DNA from: DASUME01 sp038257655
GTDB taxonomy: Bacteria; Myxococcota_A; Polyangia; Polyangiales; DASUME01
Direction: 5' to 3'
DNA length: 9,035 nucleotides
NCBI GenBank assembly: GCA_038257655.1
Contig: JBBSJC010000328.1
Span: forward strand, 1-9,035
Shown piece after piece: positions 5,882-9,035 of this stretch (position 1 is the first letter of the stretch; each line of letters opens with the position of its first letter). The notes beneath the pieces are model-generated. The model was not told where the DNA came from and did not search any database. It was given only the letters and a program-made list of their open reading frames with translations. A program made the position numbers and the translations under genes.

Positions 5882-6392
5882 CATGCGTTGCCTCTCTCCC
5901 TACCGTGTATCAGCCCTCGTGCTGGCTTTTATGCTCGTGGGCACGTCCAGTGCCTGGGCTCTTGGTGCTGGCGCGCGCGCGCCTGCCATTGGACTCAAAG
6001 ATCGCCAGGGCAAGCTGGTCCAGCTTGACGCCTTGAAGGGTAAGGTCGTGCTCGTGGATTTTTGGGCTTCGTGGTGTGCACCTTGCAAAGAGGAGCTGCC
6101 GGAGCTCGAGAAGCTCTACAAGAAGTATGCGGACAAGGGCTTTGTGATCGTCGGCGTCAACATCGACGAAGAGCCTTCCAATATGGACAGGTTTCTCAAG
6201 GGTCAGAAGCTCAGCTTTACCATCGTTCGAGATACGGCGGACCACGCGGTCGCCGGGCGCTACAAGCCGACGAAGATGCCCAGCTCATACTTAATCGATA
6301 AAAAGGGCATCGTCCGGCACGTGCACGCCGGGTTCAAAGCGTCCGACAAAGCCACGTTTGACAAAGAAATTAGCGCGCTGCTCGCGGAGTAG
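5868..6392 (+). CDS. TlpA/ResA-like exported thioredoxin-fold protein
   Basis: The 174-residue protein is a probable periplasmic thiol-disulfide reductase of the TlpA/ResA/CcmG type. An N-terminal hydrophobic signal (VSALVLAFMLVGTSSAWA) ends in AWA, predicting cleavage after residue 31. The AhpC/TSA-Redoxin type fold follows: PAIGLKDRQGKLVQLDALKGKVVLVDFWASWCAPC with redox cysteines Cys70 and Cys73, then FVIVGVNIDEE (92-102), the cis-Pro138 in KMPSSYLIDKKG, and a final helix. Such proteins keep exported cysteines reduced, for example for cytochrome c maturation or metallocentre assembly; no ccm gene is in view to fix the partner. With the upstream DsbA-like lipoprotein it makes a neighbouring envelope redox pair. 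The ATG at 5883 (MRCLSPYRV) is an equally good start, with GGAAAG upstream, giving 169 residues. It converges on the GAF gene with a 42-nt gap. Confidence 0.93.
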   Translation: MWKATMRCLSPYRVSALVLAFMLVGTSSAWALGAGARAPAIGLKDRQGKLVQLDALKGKVVLVDFWASWCAPCKEELPELEKLYKKYADKGFVIVGVNIDEEPSNMDRFLKGQKLSFTIVRDTADHAVAGRYKPTKMPSSYLIDKKGIVRHVHAGFKASDKATFDKEISALLAE

Positions 6393-6434
6393 GGCGGGCT
6401 CTGAGCTTTCTTTTTGAGCGGGCGGGATACGCCT

Positions 6435-8294
6435 TTAGCGTCGGACAGCGCTGAGGCGCTTGGACTGCAAGAATTCGGCGAGCTGACCTGCCACATAGGC
6501 GCAGACTGCGGCATCGGCATCGCTAAAGCTGGCGCGCTTGACGCGGTTGAGCAGCTGAATGACCCCGAGCATGTTGTCTTCTTTGTGCAGGGGAAGCAGC
6601 AACATGTTGCGGGCTTCGAGTCCGATTCGCCCATCCGCAGCGGGATCGTAACGGGGTTCGGTCGTCACGTCCGCGATGATCAGGCTCTCCTTGACGCTGT
6701 GGGCCGCGGTGCCAATCAAACCTGCCGCAGCTGGGATCGCATCGGCGCGTCGCTCATCGGAGCCAGGCCCGGTCAGCGCCACAAAGCGCAGCTCGTCGGT
6801 ATTGATGTCGTAAATGCAACCGGTCACGGCCTCTGACGGGACGAGCTCGCTTAGTAACTTCACCGCGAAATCCATGCCCTCCGCCGCGCTCGCGAGAAAG
6901 TAAAGGTCCTGGACTGTCTCGAATGCGACCGCGAGGCGTCGATCTTGCTCGCCCGTCGCTTCGCGGCCGCCCGGGCTGGCCGGCCACGAATCGCGGGCGC
7001 TACGCACGGGAGTCGGGGCGGGAGCGGTCGGGGCCCGCCCTACCACTACGGCTGCTGGAGGCGTGGGAGGCGTAGCTGTCGCGTCGGGCGCAAAGGACGT
7101 GCGTACCGGTTCGGCTGCCGACGTCGGAAACGGGGCCGGAGCGGACGTGTTCCAGGAGAAAACAGGCGCGCCCCGCCAGTCTTTCCACTGCAACGTCGCC
7201 ACCGGGCCGCGCGCTGGCTTGCCTTCAAAATAATGGTCGAAGAGCGCCAGGCTGATGAAAACACCGCGCTGCGCTGGAGGGAGCTCCGCACGCAAGCTGG
7301 CAAGCTCTCTCAGTAGAGCCTGTTCGGCCAGCGACGAACCGAGCGCGTTGGGCGAGAAATAGCCGCGTTCACGATAGAGCAACGGTGACGACGCGCCCGG
7401 ATCCTCGTCACGTTTGGACAAGGTGACCAGGGGCACGTAGCCCGGGGTAAAAGGGCTCTGCATGTAGGCCACGGTCGCGCTTTTCGCGGCGATCGCCGGG
7501 TTCGCTGTCGGCGCTGGTGCCGTTACCGCGGGCGACACGGCCAGTAGTTGCGAGCGAATTGCGGCCGATTCCTCCGGCGAGTAGGCGACGGTAGTGCTCC
7601 TCTTGGCCGGGTGCGTCATGTTGCCAAGGTGCGACCTGGGGGTCGGCGACGCGTGTTCGTTGGCCGGAACACCTGTAAGCTGGACAGCACTCAGTTGCCC
7701 AGCAGTCAGCTGGACGGCTTGCGGCGCGGCTGTAGGTGGCTGAGGCTGCGCGCTCGGGCTGGGCTGAGCGGCGATCGGCGTCCGCGCCGCTTCCTGCGCC
7801 GGCGGGGTGCGTTGAGCCGGCGGGGTCGCTGGCGAAGGAGCCTTGGCAGGCTGCGTGGTTGCTGCCACCAGCTGTGCGCGAATCGCCGCCGATTCTTGCG
7901 GCGAGTAGGCCATGGTCGTGCGTGGCTTCGCGTGTGCCGGTGCGCTGACATTGGCTTCGGGCGTCGCTGGCGCCGTGAGTGGCTGCGGTAGAGCCTGGAC
8001 CTGGGGCGGGACAAACGGCTGCGGGAGAGATTGCACGGGTTCGGGTGCAACAGAGGCCGCGGGCTCCGTGCGCGACAGGGTGAACCTGCGACGGCTCACC
8101 ACATCCAAAATGGTTACCTCGCCGGTCGGACCCATAACGCAGCTCGCGCCAGGCGGGACCCCACCTTCTTCGTCCAGCTGTTTACGGGCCAGTCGCAGGG
8201 CAGACAGCCAGTTCTCAGCGCTAACCACCACCTCGCAGGTTTCGCCTTGCGCCTGCAGAGGCGTGACCACGAGCTTCCAGAAGAGCGACGCCAA
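6435..8294 (-). CDS. GAF-domain signalling protein with Pro/Ala-rich repeat-bearing linkers
   Basis: The frame is open upstream to 8486 (a TTG), but the TTG at 8294 is preferred: it follows GCGGGAAA at suitable spacing, a candidate promoter lies just upstream, and recognisable protein (LASLFWKLVVTPLQ) begins there. This gives 619 residues. An ATG at 8432 is the main alternative. Numbering from 8294, residues 1-75 are a compact module with WLSALRLARKQLDEEGG and GASCVMGPTGEVTILD. About 76-285 is Pro/Ala/Gln-rich and probably disordered, with a duplicated motif at 126-142 and 234-250. About 286-382 is a second ordered module (LLYRERGYFSP; LALFDHYFEGKP; ATLQWKDWRGAPVFSW). About 383-450 is another Pro-rich linker. 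Residues 451-611 are a GAF domain (LYFLASAAEGMDFAVKLL; GLIGTAAHSVKESLIIADV; MLLLPLHKEDNMLGVIQLLNR). GAF domains bind small ligands or mediate dimerisation. There is no kinase or output domain, so it is probably a sensor or adaptor. It is cytosolic. Confidence 0.88.
   Translation of the reverse strand: MASLFWKLVVTPLQAQGETCEVVVSAENWLSALRLARKQLDEEGGVPPGASCVMGPTGEVTILDVVSRRRFTLSRTEPAASVAPEPVQSLPQPFVPPQVQALPQPLTAPATPEANVSAPAHAKPRTTMAYSPQESAAIRAQLVAATTQPAKAPSPATPPAQRTPPAQEAARTPIAAQPSPSAQPQPPTAAPQAVQLTAGQLSAVQLTGVPANEHASPTPRSHLGNMTHPAKRSTTVAYSPEESAAIRSQLLAVSPAVTAPAPTANPAIAAKSATVAYMQSPFTPGYVPLVTLSKRDEDPGASSPLLYRERGYFSPNALGSSLAEQALLRELASLRAELPPAQRGVFISLALFDHYFEGKPARGPVATLQWKDWRGAPVFSWNTSAPAPFPTSAAEPVRTSFAPDATATPPTPPAAVVVGRAPTAPAPTPVRSARDSWPASPGGREATGEQDRRLAVAFETVQDLYFLASAAEGMDFAVKLLSELVPSEAVTGCIYDINTDELRFVALTGPGSDERRADAIPAAAGLIGTAAHSVKESLIIADVTTEPRYDPAADGRIGLEARNMLLLPLHKEDNMLGVIQLLNRVKRASFSDADAAVCAYVAGQLAEFLQSKRLSAVRR
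7452..7919 (-). repeat. Intragenic repeats: 17-residue motif copied twice plus a degenerate third copy
   Basis: Within the Pro/Ala-rich linker of the GAF protein, the motif TTMAYSPQESAAIRAQL is encoded at 7919-7869 and TTVAYSPEESAAIRSQL at 7595-7545. The two differ at three of 17 residues. A shortened echo, SATVAYMQSP, is encoded at 7481-7452. The motif is basic-preceded (KPR, KRS and AKS) and predicted to form a short helix after YSP. The conserved islands in low-complexity sequence look like short docking or phosphorylation motifs rather than a folded domain. Confidence 0.85.
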
Positions 8295-8355
8295 AAGTTT
8301 CCCGCCATGCTGTGGGTGAAGTCGCCGAGGCGGACGCCCACCAATAGGCCTCCGA

Positions 8356-8383
8356 TCTAGACATCGCGCGCTCACCTGGTCAA
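8356..8383 (-). promoter_or_regulatory. Possible promoter of the GAF gene
   Basis: On the minus strand TTGACC (8383-8378, 5/6 to consensus) is followed after 16 bp by TCTAGA (8361-8356, 3/6; or TAGATC at 18 bp). Transcription from about 8349 would give a leader of some 55 nt to the TTG at 8294 and excludes the longer starts at 8432 and 8486. Confidence 0.35.
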
Positions 8384-8423
8384 GGGTATGTGCGCCCGCG
8401 GCAGAGAACTGGGTCGCGATGCA

Positions 8424-8452
8424 TTGCGTCATCTCTGCGGCATCGCTACGCT
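8424..8452 (+). promoter_or_regulatory. Possible promoter of the OmpR-type regulator gene
   Basis: TTGCGT (8424-8429) and TACGCT (8447-8452) are spaced by 17 bp, each matching consensus at 3/6, about 45 nt before the ATG at 8499. AAGAGG (8485-8490) is the ribosome-binding site, eight bases from the ATG. The promoter is a weak call; the ribosome-binding site is good. Confidence 0.25.
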
Positions 8453-8498
8453 TCCGTCGTTCCGATGCTGGGGCGAGGCCCCCCAAGAGGCGCTAGAC

Positions 8499-9035
8499 AT
8501 GTGGATTCTGGTGGTGGGGGGTGCGGCAATCCTGGAGCGGCCCGACGGCGGGATCGCGACCCTAGGTGAGCTCGGGTGCCGGGTACGCTCCGTGGACCTG
8601 TGGGATAATCTGGATTCCCACGACTTCGGTTCGGATCCGCCGAGCGTCATCTTGGTCGAAGCGATCGATCAAGTTGAAGCAGGGCGCGCTGCAGTCACGC
8701 GGCTGCGCGCTGTACCGGCCTTGGTGGAGGTGCCAGCGCTGATCGCGGTGACGGTGAACGCGACACAGCGCCTTGATCCGAATGACGGATTTGACGACTT
8801 CGTGCTCGTTCCGTACGTGCCCGTGGAGCTCTACACGCGCATTCGCCGCGCTGAGTGGAAGCGCAGCGAGTTCGCCGGCAAGGAACGCATCAAGATCGGC
8901 GGCATGTGCATCGACCTGGCTGCCCACGAGGTCACGCTCGACGGCCGGCTCATCGAGCTCACCCACCAGGAGTTCGCGCTCCTGTCGTTCCTCAGCCAGA
9001 ACCGCGGCCGCGTGTTCAGTCGCGAGCAGCTGCTC
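8499..9035 (+). CDS. OmpR/PhoB-type winged-helix regulator with pseudo-receiver domain, 3'-truncated
   Basis: The frame from ATG 8499 stays open to the window end (179 residues visible; about 225-235 expected). An AAGAGG ribosome-binding site sits 8 nt upstream. Residues 1-120 follow the beta/alpha rhythm of a response-regulator receiver (WILVVGG; SVILVEAID; ALIAVTVNAT; DDFVLVPYVPVELYTRIRRAEW). However, the acidic pair after beta1 is replaced by Gly-Gly, the phosphoacceptor position after beta3 is Glu54 instead of Asp, and the Lys after beta5 is Val104. Thr85 after beta4 is kept. Residues 129-179 start a Trans_reg_C winged helix (IKIGGMCIDLAAHEVTLDG, then ELTHQEFALLSFLSQNRGRVFSREQLL) and are cut just as the DNA-binding helix begins. 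It is probably a DNA-binding regulator not controlled by ordinary phosphotransfer; no histidine kinase is adjacent. It is divergent from the GAF gene, so it may control itself and that gene (inference). Confidence 0.92.
   Translation, partial: MWILVVGGAAILERPDGGIATLGELGCRVRSVDLWDNLDSHDFGSDPPSVILVEAIDQVEAGRAAVTRLRAVPALVEVPALIAVTVNATQRLDPNDGFDDFVLVPYVPVELYTRIRRAEWKRSEFAGKERIKIGGMCIDLAAHEVTLDGRLIELTHQEFALLSFLSQNRGRVFSREQLL

Noticed and set aside
6398..6419. Possible bidirectional terminator between the TlpA-like and GAF genes
   Set aside because: GCTC at 6398-6401 can pair with GAGC at 6416-6419, but the stem is only four pairs and the T-run sits in the loop.
8295..8486. N-terminal extension of the GAF protein to the TTG at 8486 or ATG at 8432
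   Set aside because: The extra residues are Arg/Pro-rich without motif character, and the candidate promoter at 8356-8383 lies inside this stretch. The ATG at 8432 remains possible.
8562..8966. 134-codon open frame on the minus strand
   Set aside because: It is antisense to the winged-helix regulator, which runs through to the window end in the + frame.
1..9035. Mobile element, prophage, CRISPR or defence system
   Set aside because: No transposase, integrase, repeat-spacer array, terminal inverted repeats, nuclease or defence-type domain was seen, and base composition looks uniform by eye.

Overview
The window is GC-rich chromosomal DNA with dense short-gap gene packing. It probably comes from a myxobacterium-like organism (Myxococcota/Polyangia, formerly Deltaproteobacteria). 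The basis is indirect: a lipoprotein with a formylglycine-generating-enzyme-like domain, a Pro/Ala-linkered GAF signalling protein next to an OmpR-type regulator with a degenerate receiver, and a class A RNase P RNA carrying a P19 helix. No 16S gene or other decisive taxonomic marker is present. There are eight largely complete or complete features of gene size (seven protein genes and one RNA gene) plus two protein genes cut by the window edges. No transposase, integrase, CRISPR array or tRNA was seen.

Left part (1-3076): the C-terminal two thirds of an NAD(P)-dependent aldehyde dehydrogenase (+) converges on a minus-strand pair. That pair is a FAH-family hydrolase/isomerase (1036-1797) preceded by a lipoprotein with a degenerate SUMF1/FGE domain (1841-3076). 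The 34-bp region between the convergent stops holds a 20-bp tandem repeat that starts inside the dehydrogenase's last codons.

Middle (3085-4749): rnpB, the catalytic RNA of RNase P, lies on the + strand at about 3159-3547 and is followed at once by a strong intrinsic terminator. P1, P2, P4, P9, P12 and P19 can be read directly. An unrecognised 230-aa protein gene (minus) converges on it. Divergent from that gene is a small 84-aa protein gene (+) whose GTG start is set by a clear Shine-Dalgarno sequence.

Right-middle (4836-6392): two consecutive + strand genes encode exported thioredoxin-fold proteins. The first is a DsbA-like lipoprotein with a CPYC active site and an extra N-terminal four-cysteine module; the second is a TlpA/ResA-like protein with a WCAPC active site. 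They look like an envelope thiol-disulfide pair.

Right end (6435-9035): a long minus-strand protein combines a short N-terminal module, a Pro/Ala-rich region with repeated motifs, a middle module and a C-terminal GAF domain. It is divergent from a + strand OmpR/PhoB-type regulator that runs off the window. The regulator's receiver lacks the usual acidic pair, has Glu where the phosphoacceptor Asp should be and lacks the conserved Lys, so it is probably not switched by phosphorylation. This divergent pair is the most interesting part of the window, though each component belongs to recognisable families.
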